From positions 2,914,001 through 2,978,000 of the forward strand of contig NC_013929.1 in NCBI RefSeq assembly GCF_000091305.1: 64,000 nt of DNA, in the 5' to 3' direction. The notes below the pieces were generated by a model. The model was not told the DNA's origin. It saw nothing but the letters and a program-made list of their open reading frames with translations, and did not search any database. Numbering within the stretch: position 1 is the first letter of the stretch; every line of letters starts with the position of its first letter. The position numbers and the translations under genes are program-made. Origin of the DNA: Streptomyces scabiei 87.22 (GTDB taxonomy: Bacteria > Actinomycetota > Actinomycetes > Streptomycetales > Streptomycetaceae). This document shows positions 32,983-41,302 of this stretch, in pieces.

Positions 32983-34428
32983 TCAGCCCAGCGACGTCAT
33001 GACGTGCTTGATCCGCGTGTAGTCGTCGAACCCGTAGCCCGAGAGGTCCTTGCCGTACCCGGACTTCTTGAACCCGCCGTGCGGCATCTCCGCGACCAGC
33101 GGGATGTGCGTGTTGATCCACACACAGCCGAAGTCCAGCGCCTTGGACATCCGCATCGCACGCGCGTGGTCCTTCGTCCACACCGACGACGCGAGCGCGT
33201 ACTCGACACCGTTCGCCCAGGTCACGGCCTGCGCCTCGTCCGAGAACGACTGCACCGTGATGACCGGTCCGAAGACCTCGTTCTGGATGATCTCGTCGTC
33301 CTGCCGCAGCCCGGAGACGACGGTCGGCGCGTAGAAGTACCCCTTGTCGCCGACCCGCTGACCGCCGGCCTCGACCTTGGCGTGGGCCGGCAGCCGCTCG
33401 ATGAACCCGGAGACCTGCTTGAGCTGGTTGGGGTTGTTGAGCGGGCCGAACAGCACGTCCTCGTCGTCCGGCTGTCCGGTCTTCGTCTCGGCGGCGGCCT
33501 TCGCCAGCGCGGCCACGAACTCGTCGTGGATCGACTCCTGCACCAGCACGCGGGTGGCGGCCGTGCAGTCCTGTCCGGCGTTGAAGAAGCCGGCCACGGA
33601 GATGTCCTCGACGGCCTTGGCGATGTCGGTGTCGGAGAAGACGACGACCGGCGCCTTGCCACCCAGCTCCAGGTGGACGCGCTTGACGTCCTTGGCCGCG
33701 GACTCGGCGACGGACATGCCGGCCCGTACGGACCCGGTGATGGACGCCATCGCCGGGACCGGGTGCTCGACCATCAGCCGGCCGGTGTCACGGTCGCCCG
33801 TGATCACGTTGAAGACGCCCTTCGGCAGAATCGCGCCGATGATCTCCGCCATGAGGACGGTGGAGGCCGGCGTGGTGTCCGACGGCTTCAGCACGACCGT
33901 GTTGCCGGCGGCGATCGCCGGCGCGAACTTCCACACGGCCATCATCATCGGGTAGTTCCACGGCGCGACCTGGGCACAGACGCCGACCGGCTCACGGCGG
34001 ACGATCGAGGTCATCCCCTCCATGTACTCGCCGGCCGACCGGCCCTCCAGCATCCGCGCGGCGCCCGCGAAGAACCGGATCTGGTCCACCATCGGCGGGA
34101 TCTCCTCGGAGCGGGTCAGCCCGATCGGCTTGCCCGTGTTCTCGACCTCCGCCGCGATGAGTTCCTCGGCCCGCTCCTCGAACGCGTCGGCGATCTTCAG
34201 CAGGGCCTTCTGGCGCTCGGCGGGTGTGGTGTCGCGCCAGGCCGGGAACGCGGCCTCGGCGGCGGCCATCGCCGCGTCGACGTCGGCCTGACCGGACAGG
34301 GGCGCGGTCGCGTAGGCCTCGCCCGTCGCGGGGTTGACCACCTCGGTGGTCCGTCCGTCGACGGCGTCACGGAATTCCCCGTCAACGTAGTTTCGTAGCG
34401 TACGCAGTCGACCCAGCTCGGTGCTCAC
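32983..34428 (-). CDS. Aminobutyraldehyde/betaine-aldehyde-type dehydrogenase
   Basis: A 481-residue aldehyde dehydrogenase closely similar in motifs to the one at 25479-27014: PWNYPMMMAVWK, ITGSVRAGM, general base Glu254 in LELGGK and catalytic Cys288 in NAGQDCTAATR. It probably oxidises aminoaldehydes such as 4-aminobutanal to GABA. It is divergent from the Lrp-type regulator and the aminotransferase, which would supply such aldehydes from putrescine or related diamines. GTG at 34428 is chosen because GGAGGG lies nine bases upstream. FTGS is replaced by ITGS in the cofactor loop, a conservative change. Confidence 0.92.
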   Translation of the reverse strand: MSTELGRLRTLRNYVDGEFRDAVDGRTTEVVNPATGEAYATAPLSGQADVDAAMAAAEAAFPAWRDTTPAERQKALLKIADAFEERAEELIAAEVENTGKPIGLTRSEEIPPMVDQIRFFAGAARMLEGRSAGEYMEGMTSIVRREPVGVCAQVAPWNYPMMMAVWKFAPAIAAGNTVVLKPSDTTPASTVLMAEIIGAILPKGVFNVITGDRDTGRLMVEHPVPAMASITGSVRAGMSVAESAAKDVKRVHLELGGKAPVVVFSDTDIAKAVEDISVAGFFNAGQDCTAATRVLVQESIHDEFVAALAKAAAETKTGQPDDEDVLFGPLNNPNQLKQVSGFIERLPAHAKVEAGGQRVGDKGYFYAPTVVSGLRQDDEIIQNEVFGPVITVQSFSDEAQAVTWANGVEYALASSVWTKDHARAMRMSKALDFGCVWINTHIPLVAEMPHGGFKKSGYGKDLSGYGFDDYTRIKHVMTSLG

Positions 34429-34513
34429 TGCCGGCCCTCCAGATGTGGGTGTCCATTCCTTGAGACACCACCCTAATCGGCTGACCCACGTTTTCAACAC
34501 CCCCGACCCGCCA

Positions 34514-34533
34514 CTTGCTGCGAAATCCGCAAG
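34514..34533. promoter_or_regulatory. Candidate Lrp/AsnC binding site
   Basis: Imperfect palindrome CTTGCTGCGAAATCCGCAAG between the divergent dehydrogenase and lrp genes. Its right half TCCGCAAG is repeated in inverted form as CTTGCGGA at 34571-34578. Multiple inverted half-sites across a divergent promoter are usual for Lrp-type autoregulation. Confidence 0.45.
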
Positions 34534-34607
34534 CTACGGCCCCGTAAACAACGAATTTCATCGATCCAGCCTTGCGGAACTGTCGAGACGTCGTGCACAG
34601 TGACCCC

Positions 34608-35108
34608 GTGGCCAGTCGAAGCTCAGACCAGAAGGACTCCAGGGAGCCCAGGAACGGCACTCCGCAACTGGACGCCGTCTCCCTCGCCATCGTCGAACAG
34701 CTGCAGGAGGACGGCAGACGGCCGTACGCCGCGATCGGCAAGGCCGTCGGCCTGTCCGAGGCGGCCGTGCGCCAGCGCGTCCAGAAGCTGCTCGACCAGG
34801 GCGTGATGCAGATCGTCGCCGTCACGGACCCGCTCACCGTGGGCTTCCGGCGGCAGGCGATGCTCGGCATCAACGTCGACGGCGACCTGGACCCCGTGGC
34901 GGACGCGCTGACGGCCATGCCGGAGGTCGAGTACATCGTGATCACCGCCGGGTCCTTCGACCTGATGGCGGAGGTCGTCTGCGAGGACGACGACCACCTG
35001 CTGGAGGTCATCAACAAGCGCATCCGGACACTGCCCGGCGTCCGTTCCACCGAGAGCTTCGTCTACCTCAAGCTCAAGAAGCAGACCTACATGTGGGGAA
35101 CCCGATAA
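34608..35108 (+). CDS. Lrp/AsnC-family transcriptional regulator
   Basis: A 166-residue regulator. After a polar N-terminal tail of about 20 residues comes the HTH (LDAVSLAIVEQLQEDGRR, AAIGKAVGLSEAAVRQRVQK), then the effector-binding RAM domain (GVMQIVAVTDPLTVGF through RSTESFVYLKLKKQ). It is expected to respond to an amino acid or amine and to control the aminotransferase 19 bases downstream and the divergent dehydrogenase. The start is uncertain: GTG at 34608 is taken, but in-frame GTG and TTG codons lie upstream and no ribosome site is strong. The gene may be leaderless or read from a short leader. Confidence 0.9.
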   Translation: MASRSSDQKDSREPRNGTPQLDAVSLAIVEQLQEDGRRPYAAIGKAVGLSEAAVRQRVQKLLDQGVMQIVAVTDPLTVGFRRQAMLGINVDGDLDPVADALTAMPEVEYIVITAGSFDLMAEVVCEDDDHLLEVINKRIRTLPGVRSTESFVYLKLKKQTYMWGTR

Positions 35109-35127
35109 CCGTGAGGACGCGATACCC

Positions 35128-36492
35128 GTGAGCCCCAAGGATCTCAGCCAGACCGCGTACGACCACCTGTGGATGCACTTCACCCGCATGTCCTCGTACG
35201 AGAACGCCCCGGTACCCACCATCGTCCGGGGCGAGGGCACGTACATCTACGACGACAAGGGCAGGCGCTACCTCGACGGTCTCGCCGGTCTCTTCGTCGT
35301 CCAGGCGGGCCACGGCCGCACCGAGCTGGCGGAGACCGCGTTCAAGCAGGCGCAGGAGCTGGCGTTCTTCCCGGTGTGGTCCTACGCCCACCCGAAGGCC
35401 GTCGAGCTGGCGGAACGCATCGCCTCCTACGCTCCCGGCGACCTGAACAAGGTCTTCTTCACCACCGGCGGCGGCGAGGCGGTCGAGACCGCCTGGAAGC
35501 TCGCCAAGCAGTACTTCAAGCTGCAGGGCAAGCCGACCAAGTACAAGGTCATCTCCCGCGCGGTCGCCTACCACGGCACCCCGCAGGGCGCCCTGTCCAT
35601 CACCGGCCTGCCGGCCCTGAAGGCCCCCTTCGAGCCGCTGGTGCCGGGCGCGCACAAGGTCCCCAACACCAACATCTACCGCGCCCCGATCTTCGGCGAC
35701 GACCCCGAGGCCTTCGGCCGCTGGGCCGCCGACCAGATCGAGCAGCAGATCCTCTTCGAGGGCCCCGAGACGGTCGCGGCCGTCTTCCTGGAGCCGGTGC
35801 AGAACGCGGGCGGCTGTTTCCCGCCGCCGCCCGGCTACTTCCAGCGGGTCCGCGAGATCTGCGACCAGTACGACGTGCTGCTGGTGTCGGACGAGGTCAT
35901 CTGCGCCTTCGGCCGGCTCGGCACGATGTTCGCCTGCGACAAGTTCGGCTACGTCCCGGACATGATCACCTGCGCCAAGGGCATGACCTCGGGCTACTCG
36001 CCGATCGGCGCCTGCGTCGTCTCGGACCGGATAGCCGAGCCGTTCTACAAGGGTGACAACACCTTCCTGCACGGCTACACCTTCGGCGGCCACCCGGTCT
36101 CCGCGGCCGTCGGCGTCGCCAACCTCGACCTGTTCGAGCGCGAGGGCCTCAACCAGCACGTCCTCGACAACGAGGGGGCGTTCCGCTCCACGCTGGAGAA
36201 GCTCCACGACCTGCCGATCGTCGGCGACGTCCGCGGCAACGGCTTCTTCTACGGGATCGAGCTGGTCAAGGACAAGGCGACGAAGGAGAGCTTCGACGAG
36301 GACGAGACCGAGCGGATCCTCTACGGCTTCCTGTCGAAGAAGCTGTTCGAGAACGGCCTCTACTGCCGGGCCGACGACCGCGGCGACCCGGTCATCCAGC
36401 TCGCGCCGCCGCTGATCTCCGACCAGTCGACCTTCGACGAGATCGAGCAGATCCTGCGCGCGACGCTCACGGAGGCGTGGACGCTGCTGTAG
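35128..36492 (+). CDS. Class-III aminotransferase (putrescine/diamine or omega-amino acid type)
   Basis: A 454-residue PLP enzyme. Features are TTGGGEAVETAWKLAKQY, the substrate-side AYHGTPQGALSITG, the PLP-contacting Asp in LVSDEVICAFGRLG, Schiff-base Lys284 in TCAKGMTSGYSPIG, and HGYTFGGHPVSAAV. The pattern is that of the beta-alanine:pyruvate / putrescine:pyruvate group rather than GabT. With the Lrp regulator immediately upstream and the aminoaldehyde dehydrogenase divergent, conversion of putrescine (or another omega-amine) to an aminoaldehyde is the best guess. GTG at 35128 has GAGGACG upstream. Confidence 0.9.
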   Translation: MSPKDLSQTAYDHLWMHFTRMSSYENAPVPTIVRGEGTYIYDDKGRRYLDGLAGLFVVQAGHGRTELAETAFKQAQELAFFPVWSYAHPKAVELAERIASYAPGDLNKVFFTTGGGEAVETAWKLAKQYFKLQGKPTKYKVISRAVAYHGTPQGALSITGLPALKAPFEPLVPGAHKVPNTNIYRAPIFGDDPEAFGRWAADQIEQQILFEGPETVAAVFLEPVQNAGGCFPPPPGYFQRVREICDQYDVLLVSDEVICAFGRLGTMFACDKFGYVPDMITCAKGMTSGYSPIGACVVSDRIAEPFYKGDNTFLHGYTFGGHPVSAAVGVANLDLFEREGLNQHVLDNEGAFRSTLEKLHDLPIVGDVRGNGFFYGIELVKDKATKESFDEDETERILYGFLSKKLFENGLYCRADDRGDPVIQLAPPLISDQSTFDEIEQILRATLTEAWTLL

Positions 36493-36549
36493 GCCCCGGC
36501 GGGCCGGCGCCGACGGGCGCACGGCCCACCGACGTCACGCGCCCGCCGA

Positions 36550-36598
36550 ACGGCCCGGGACACCCCCGTACGAGTGAGATGGGGGTGTCCCGGGCCGT
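36550..36598 (+). terminator. Strong terminator after the aminotransferase gene
   Basis: Perfect 18-bp stem (36550-36567 with 36581-36598; ACGGCCCGGGACACCCCC on the left) around a 13-base loop, 58 bases after the stop. Confidence 0.85.
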
Positions 36599-36719
36599 GT
36601 GCTGTCCGGCCTGTGCCGCCCCGACTCCCTAGCGTGCCCCTGTAACCGATCGGCCCTGCCTTCGTTCCCCGGACGGGGGGCTCCCCCGGCAATCCTGATC
36701 CGAACCGAGGTGTACGCCC

Positions 36720-38132
36720 ATGGTGGCCCCGCCGGACAACGACGTGCTCTGGGCACGCGGTCTGACCCACGCGCACGACGGCTCGCCCGCCCTGCACAGC
36801 GTGTCGCTGGGTGTCCGGGAGGGCGAGATCCTCGCCGTCACCGGCCCGCGCGGCAGCGGGAAGACCACGCTCCTGCGGTGCCTGTCCGGCCAGCTGCGGG
36901 TGCAGCGCGGGGAGGTCTGGTTCAACAGCGTCCCCGTGCACACCATGGGTCCGCTCGCCCGGGAGCGGCTGCGTCTGGACCGCTTCGCCTGGATCGACCC
37001 CGAGCCGGTCCTGGTCCCCGAGCTGAACGCCTGGGAGAACACCGCCCTGCCGCTGATGCTGCGCGGCACCGGCCGCCGGGCCGCCAAGGCCGCGGCCCTG
37101 GAGTGGCTGGAGCGCCTCGACATCCGCGACGCGGCCCGCAAACGGCCGCACGCCCTCCTCCAGTCCGAGCGTCAGCGGGTGGTCGTGGCCCGGGCCCTGG
37201 TCTCCGGCCCCACAGTGCTCTTCGCCGACGAGCCGACCGCCGCGCTGCACCGCGCCGAACACGGTCACGTCCTGCGCACCCTCACCACGGCCGCCCGCTC
37301 GCACGACATCACGGTCGTCCTGGCCACCCACGACCCCGGGACGGCCGCCCTCGCGGACCGCACGCTGACCCTGCTGGACGGCCGCCGGGTGAACACCGTC
37401 CATCTGCCCCCGACCCCGAAGGCCGAGGGCAGCCGCCGCCGACCGGCCCGACGGACACCCCGGCCCGATGCCGACGCCGGTCGGGCCCCGGCCCCGGCCC
37501 CGGCGGTCGAACGGGACCACCGGGCCGCCGTCGAAGTGGCGGGTGAGGCCGATGCTCAGGAGGTCGGGGTGGCGGAAACTCTGCAGGCAGGTAGCGCCGT
37601 GGCCCGGCAGGAAGGCGGGGCCGCGGCCGGACAGGCAGGTGAAGCTGTGGTCCCGCAGGCGGACGAGACGACGGCCCGACGAGGAGGCAAGGCCATGACC
37701 CGACAGGCGGGCGGAGCCACCGCCCGACGGGCCGACGATGCCGGGGCACGACAAGCGGACGAGACGGCGGCCCGGCAGGGAAGCGAGGCCGTCACCCGAC
37801 AGACGGGCGAGGCCACCACCCGACAGGCCGGCGACGCCGGGGCACGACAAGCGGACGAGACGGCGGCCCGGCAGGGAAGCGAGGCCGTCACCCGACAGAC
37901 GGGCGAGGCCACCACCCGACAGGCCGGCGACGCCGGGGCACGACAAGCGGACGAGACGGCGGCCCGGCAGGGAAGCGAGGCCGTCACCCGACAGACGGGC
38001 GAAGCCGTCGGCCAGCAGGCAGGCGGGCCCTCGGCGCCCTCGGCCGAAGGGGCCCCGCCAGGCGGCCCGGACGCGAAGGAGCGGGCCGCGGCCGACGGGG
38101 AAGGCCGGGCCGCGTGCTCGCTCTCCGCCTAG
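36720..38132 (+). CDS. ABC transporter ATPase with octapeptide-repeat C-terminal tail
   Basis: A 470-residue protein. The first ~225 residues are a MacB/LolD-type ABC ATPase: Walker A GPRGSGKTT, Walker B TVLFADEPTAALH and H-loop LATHDPGTAAL. The signature loop is degenerate (LLQSERQRVVVARAL in place of LSGGQ), which may weaken activity. After a basic linker, residues ~293-436 consist of 18 tandem eight-residue units of the form xxxRQ(A/G/T)x(E/D). The last three groups of four units are almost identical in DNA (96-bp repeat). The next gene, an FtsX-like permease, overlaps by 19 bases, so the pair forms an exporter-type ABC complex. The role of the tail is unknown. Confidence 0.88.
   Translation: MVAPPDNDVLWARGLTHAHDGSPALHSVSLGVREGEILAVTGPRGSGKTTLLRCLSGQLRVQRGEVWFNSVPVHTMGPLARERLRLDRFAWIDPEPVLVPELNAWENTALPLMLRGTGRRAAKAAALEWLERLDIRDAARKRPHALLQSERQRVVVARALVSGPTVLFADEPTAALHRAEHGHVLRTLTTAARSHDITVVLATHDPGTAALADRTLTLLDGRRVNTVHLPPTPKAEGSRRRPARRTPRPDADAGRAPAPAPAVERDHRAAVEVAGEADAQEVGVAETLQAGSAVARQEGGAAAGQAGEAVVPQADETTARRGGKAMTRQAGGATARRADDAGARQADETAARQGSEAVTRQTGEATTRQAGDAGARQADETAARQGSEAVTRQTGEATTRQAGDAGARQADETAARQGSEAVTRQTGEAVGQQAGGPSAPSAEGAPPGGPDAKERAAADGEGRAACSLSA
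37596..38027 (+). repeat. Tandem octapeptide-coding repeats with 96-bp super-repeat
   Basis: Eighteen in-frame 24-bp units inside the ABC ATPase gene. Units 7-10, 11-14 and 15-18 form a 32-codon super-repeat (AGARQADE TAARQGSE, then AVTRQTGE ATTRQAGD) with copies beginning near 37740, 37836 and 37932. They are nearly identical in DNA until the final unit diverges. The earlier units (AVARQEGG, AAAGQAGE and so on) are degenerate. This indicates recent duplication at the 3' side. Confidence 0.9.
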
Positions 38133-39400
38133 CCCGCCGGGCCCACCCCGTCGTCCAGCTCCGCCGGCTCCTGGTCGCCGCGGCCGCCGGCGGCACGGGA
38201 TTCCTGCTGCTCTGCGCCCTCGGGCACGCCATGACCCACCCGCACGCCCAGGCCGGTTCGGTGCTGCGGCTGGCCTGGTGCCTCGCACCCGCCGCGGCGA
38301 CCGTGTACTTCGCCGTGACGGTGGCCCGCACCGACCCCGGCACCCGGCCCCGCCCAGGGCTGTCCGCGATCGGCCTCGGCCCGGGCCGGCTGATGGCCGT
38401 CTCGGCGGTCACCACGGCCCTGTCCACCGTGCTCGGCTCGCTCCTCGCCCTGCTGTTCTTCCTCCACCTGCGCGGCGACCTCACCGGCATGCCCTTCGAC
38501 GGCGCCGCCGCCGACGTCCTCGCCGCCGGGCACCCCCTGCCCCTCCCGGCGGCCCTCACCCTCCTCGCCCTGGTACCGGCCGCCGCCTCCGTCGCGACCG
38601 CCCTCGTCCTGCGCCCGGCGTACACCGGCGCCCGCCCCACCGGCCTCCGGACGCGTTTCATGGCGTACGACACCTTCGCCATCGGCCGGCGCGCCGCCTC
38701 CCCGGCGGGCGCAACCCGGTACGAGGAGGAGCCCGGCGACGCGGAGGACGCGCCCACGGCCCCCCGGCGACCGGCCGAACCGACCGCCCCGCGCCCCGCC
38801 CCCGGCGGCCTCCCCTGGGGCATCACCGTGCTCGCCGTCGGCCTCGCCGTCGAGATGTACGCGGGGCGGTCCGGCGACGGCTCCGGACTCTCCCTCCCCG
38901 GCGGCTTCGCGGACAGCCCCGCCGGTGTGCTCGGGGGCTGGATGCTCACCGCGGTGGGGCTGGTCCTCACCGGGCCCGGGCTCACCCACCTCACCGGGCG
39001 CCTCCTCCAGTCGATCCGCCCCGGCGCACTGCGCCTCCTGTCCGGGCGCGTGCTCCAGGAAGAGGCGCGCCGCATCGGGCGCCCGCTCGGAGTGGTGTGC
39101 GCGGTGGCATCCGGGGCGTACGCCATGGTGACGCTGTCCTCCGGCGTACGCCCCGCGGTCGGGCCGCTCACCACGCTGGGCGCGCTCGTGGTGGCCGGCT
39201 GTGCCGTGCTCACCCTCGCGACGGCCGCCGTGGAGGCCCGCAGGGCGCGCGCGGACACCACGGCCGCGCTGGTCCGGCTGGGGGCGCCGAGCGCCCTGCC
39301 CCGGCAGGCGGCCCTGCTCCGCGCGGGGGCCCTGCTCACCGTGTTCGGCCCCCTGACCTGGACGGTCGCCCAGCTGGCCGCGCTCCCGCTGGCCGCCTGA
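38114..39400 (+). CDS. FtsX-like ABC permease, partner of the repeat-tailed ATPase
   Basis: A 428-residue membrane protein with about eight hydrophobic segments in two groups separated by a polar loop (roughly 190-235). Short hydrophobic runs such as LMAVSAVTTALSTVLGSLLA and GPLTTLGALVVAGCAVLTLA, with the VEARRARADTTAALVRLGAP loop, fit FtsX/MacB-type permeases that work with ATPases of the preceding gene's class. It starts with GTG at 38114, 19 bases before the ATPase stop. Its substrate is unknown; antimicrobial-peptide export or cell-envelope functions are typical for the family. Confidence 0.82.
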   Translation: MLALRLARRAHPVVQLRRLLVAAAAGGTGFLLLCALGHAMTHPHAQAGSVLRLAWCLAPAAATVYFAVTVARTDPGTRPRPGLSAIGLGPGRLMAVSAVTTALSTVLGSLLALLFFLHLRGDLTGMPFDGAAADVLAAGHPLPLPAALTLLALVPAAASVATALVLRPAYTGARPTGLRTRFMAYDTFAIGRRAASPAGATRYEEEPGDAEDAPTAPRRPAEPTAPRPAPGGLPWGITVLAVGLAVEMYAGRSGDGSGLSLPGGFADSPAGVLGGWMLTAVGLVLTGPGLTHLTGRLLQSIRPGALRLLSGRVLQEEARRIGRPLGVVCAVASGAYAMVTLSSGVRPAVGPLTTLGALVVAGCAVLTLATAAVEARRARADTTAALVRLGAPSALPRQAALLRAGALLTVFGPLTWTVAQLAALPLAA

Positions 39401-39498
39401 AAACTCGTACGAAAAAAGTCCCCACGCGCCGATGAATTCCGCGGGGGTCCCCGGTCTACCCCTGCGAACGGACCGACACCGACGGAAGAGAACGAGCC

Positions 39499-39906
39499 AT
39501 GTACCAGCAGATGATCTTCATCAACCTCCCCGTGAACGACCTCGACGCCTCGAAGAAGTTCTTCACGGAGCTGGGGTACACGCTCAACCCCCAGTTCAGC
39601 GACGAGAACGCGGCCTCGGTCGTGATCAGCGACACCATCGTGGCGATGCTGCTCACCAAGCCGTTCTACTCGTCCTTCACCAAGAAGGAGATCGCGGACG
39701 CCACCCGCACCAGCGAGGTGATGCTCTGTCTGAGCGCCGAGAGCCGCGAGAAGGTGGACGAGCTGGTCGAGAAGGCGGTCGCCGCCGGCGGCACCGCGTC
39801 GGAGAAGGTCCAGGAGATGGACTTCATGTACGGCCGCGCCTTCGACGACCTCGACGGCCACACCTGGGAGGTCGTCTGGATGGACCCGGCCGCGGTCCAG
39901 GGCTGA
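39499..39906 (+). CDS. VOC-family (glyoxalase/bleomycin-resistance fold) protein
   Basis: A 135-residue single-domain VOC protein with the paired beta-alpha-beta-beta-beta modules: MIFINLPVNDLDASKKFFTE at the start and GRAFDDLDGHTWEVVWMDPA at the end. Metal-ligand positions are only partly occupied (Glu in TWEVVW). Close relatives are annotated as glyoxalase or lactoylglutathione-lyase-like proteins without known substrate. ATG at 39499 has GGAAGAG upstream. It is a single gene. Confidence 0.9.
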   Translation: MYQQMIFINLPVNDLDASKKFFTELGYTLNPQFSDENAASVVISDTIVAMLLTKPFYSSFTKKEIADATRTSEVMLCLSAESREKVDELVEKAVAAGGTASEKVQEMDFMYGRAFDDLDGHTWEVVWMDPAAVQG

Positions 39907-39968
39907 CCACGCCTCGCCACCGTCCTGGACACTGTCCACAGGCCCCGGCCCGCCCCGGCGCGGCGGCC

Positions 39969-39974
39969 TAGCAT
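39969..39974 (+). promoter_or_regulatory. Probable -10 element for a leaderless transcript
   Basis: TAGCAT ends seven bases before the GTG of the LOG-family gene, and no ribosome site precedes that GTG. This is the usual arrangement of leaderless Streptomyces transcripts. No clear -35 was found. Confidence 0.5.
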
Positions 39975-39980
39975 GGGCGC

Positions 39981-41105
39981 GTGCAGACGATGCCCGCCCA
40001 CGCGGCCCACCACGACGACCACGAGATCGAGACGATCGAGGAGTTCGACGCGATCGTCTCGGCACGTGGCACCCTCTCCGGATTCCGCGTCCAGGCCGTC
40101 GACCTGACGGACCGTACGCGCGAGCTGCTCCACACCGGCACGGCCGGAGCCGTCTTCCTAGGCTGCCCGATGCGCGAGGAGGCCGCGGCGAAGGTCCGCA
40201 CCGACGGTGCCCTGGTCTTCCCGCCCGTCCCCGGCCTGCCGTTCGACCCGTACCGGGGCCTGCTCTACTCCCCCGACGAGTTGTTCGCGTCCCTGGCGGA
40301 CGACGGCTACGAGGCCACGCCCGACGCGCTCGCGTACGCCTGGTTCCAGCGCACCAAGGCGGACCGGGACGTCTACGCCTCCCTGCTGCGCGCCGTCCAC
40401 GACGACTCCGTCTCGGACGCCCTCGACGAACTCCTGTCCGGCGCCCGGGTGGTGGGTGTGATGGGCGGCCACGCGATGGCGCGCGGCACGGAGGCGTACG
40501 AGGGCGCCGCCCGGCTCGGCCGCACCCTGGCCCGCTCGGGTCTCACCGTCGCCACCGGCGGCGGTCCGGGCGCGATGGAGGCCGCGAACCTGGGCGCCTA
40601 CGCGGCCCCGTACGACGACGAGATGCTCGCCGAGTCCCTGCGACTCCTGGCGAAGGCACCGAAGTTCACGCCCTCCGTCACCGCGTGGGCGGGCGCCGCG
40701 TTCGAGGTACGGGCCCACTGGCCGAGGGGCGGCACCTCCGTCGGCATCCCCACCTGGTTCTACGGCCACGAGCCGCCGAACCCCTTCGCGTCGCACATCG
40801 CCAAGTACTTCGCCAACGCCACCCGCGAGGACGGTCTCCTGGCCCGCTCCACCGCCGGCATAGTCTTCCTGCCCGGCGCAGCCGGAACCGTCCAGGAGGT
40901 CTTCGACAACGCGACCCCCAACTACTACGAGTCGCGCGGCGAACCGACCCCCATGGTCCTCGTCGACCGTGCCCACTGGACGGAGCGGCTGCCGGCCTGG
41001 CCGTTGCTCCGGTCACTGGCCCGAGGGCGCTCGATGGAGGACCGGATCGCGTTGGTGGACACGATCGAGGAGGCCCCGGACGCGCTGGCGCGTCTCGGCG
41101 CGTGA
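39981..41105 (+). CDS. LOG-family Rossmann-fold protein
   Basis: A 374-residue protein with a LOG-like nucleotide-binding fold in its C-terminal two thirds. The family motifs appear as TGGGPGAMEAANLGAYAAP and FLPGAAGTVQEVFDNA (the usual PGGxGTxxE with Ala for the second Gly). Small LOG proteins release cytokinin-type bases from nucleotide monophosphates. This one is about twice their length, with a ~150-residue N-terminal part (FLGCPMREEAAAKV, FPPVPGLPFDPYRGLLYSPD), so its reaction is uncertain. The GTG start at 39981 has no ribosome site and follows a -10-like TAGCAT, suggesting a leaderless mRNA. Confidence 0.85.
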   Translation: MQTMPAHAAHHDDHEIETIEEFDAIVSARGTLSGFRVQAVDLTDRTRELLHTGTAGAVFLGCPMREEAAAKVRTDGALVFPPVPGLPFDPYRGLLYSPDELFASLADDGYEATPDALAYAWFQRTKADRDVYASLLRAVHDDSVSDALDELLSGARVVGVMGGHAMARGTEAYEGAARLGRTLARSGLTVATGGGPGAMEAANLGAYAAPYDDEMLAESLRLLAKAPKFTPSVTAWAGAAFEVRAHWPRGGTSVGIPTWFYGHEPPNPFASHIAKYFANATREDGLLARSTAGIVFLPGAAGTVQEVFDNATPNYYESRGEPTPMVLVDRAHWTERLPAWPLLRSLARGRSMEDRIALVDTIEEAPDALARLGA

Positions 41106-41193
41106 CGGTGTGAGGGAACGGCATGAGGGCGTGGCGCGAGGACGTACGGCGCTTCATCGCGGCCGAAGCCGGCCGCTCAAACAGTTCTTCGGA

Positions 41194-41221
41194 TTGACAG
41201 TACTTACGGCGCGCTTATAAA
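41194..41221 (+). promoter_or_regulatory. Strong housekeeping-type promoter
   Basis: TTGACA (41194-41199), a 16-base spacer and TATAAA (41216-41221), about 80 bases upstream of the surface-protein GTG. It is nearly consensus, which is unusual in this GC-rich window. Confidence 0.75.
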
Positions 41222-41302
41222 CCTGTGAGGCACATGGGGAAGCCGCCCCTCCGGCGGCCCTCCGTCACCCCCACTCCCCTGTGCTTCCCGTGAAGGGCAA
41301 AA

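Noticed and set aside
32701..34398. Open frame extending from the non-coding stretch over the dehydrogenase
   Set aside because: Mostly antisense to an aldehyde dehydrogenase with all catalytic residues; the unshared part has no start signal or family feature.
37740..38027. Possible CRISPR array
   Set aside because: The repeats are directly adjacent, in frame, codon-periodic and lack spacers; they encode protein octapeptides.
39981..41105. Calling the LOG-family protein a cytokinin-activating phosphoribohydrolase
   Set aside because: It is about twice the usual length and one motif Gly is replaced by Ala, so the specific reaction is not supported.
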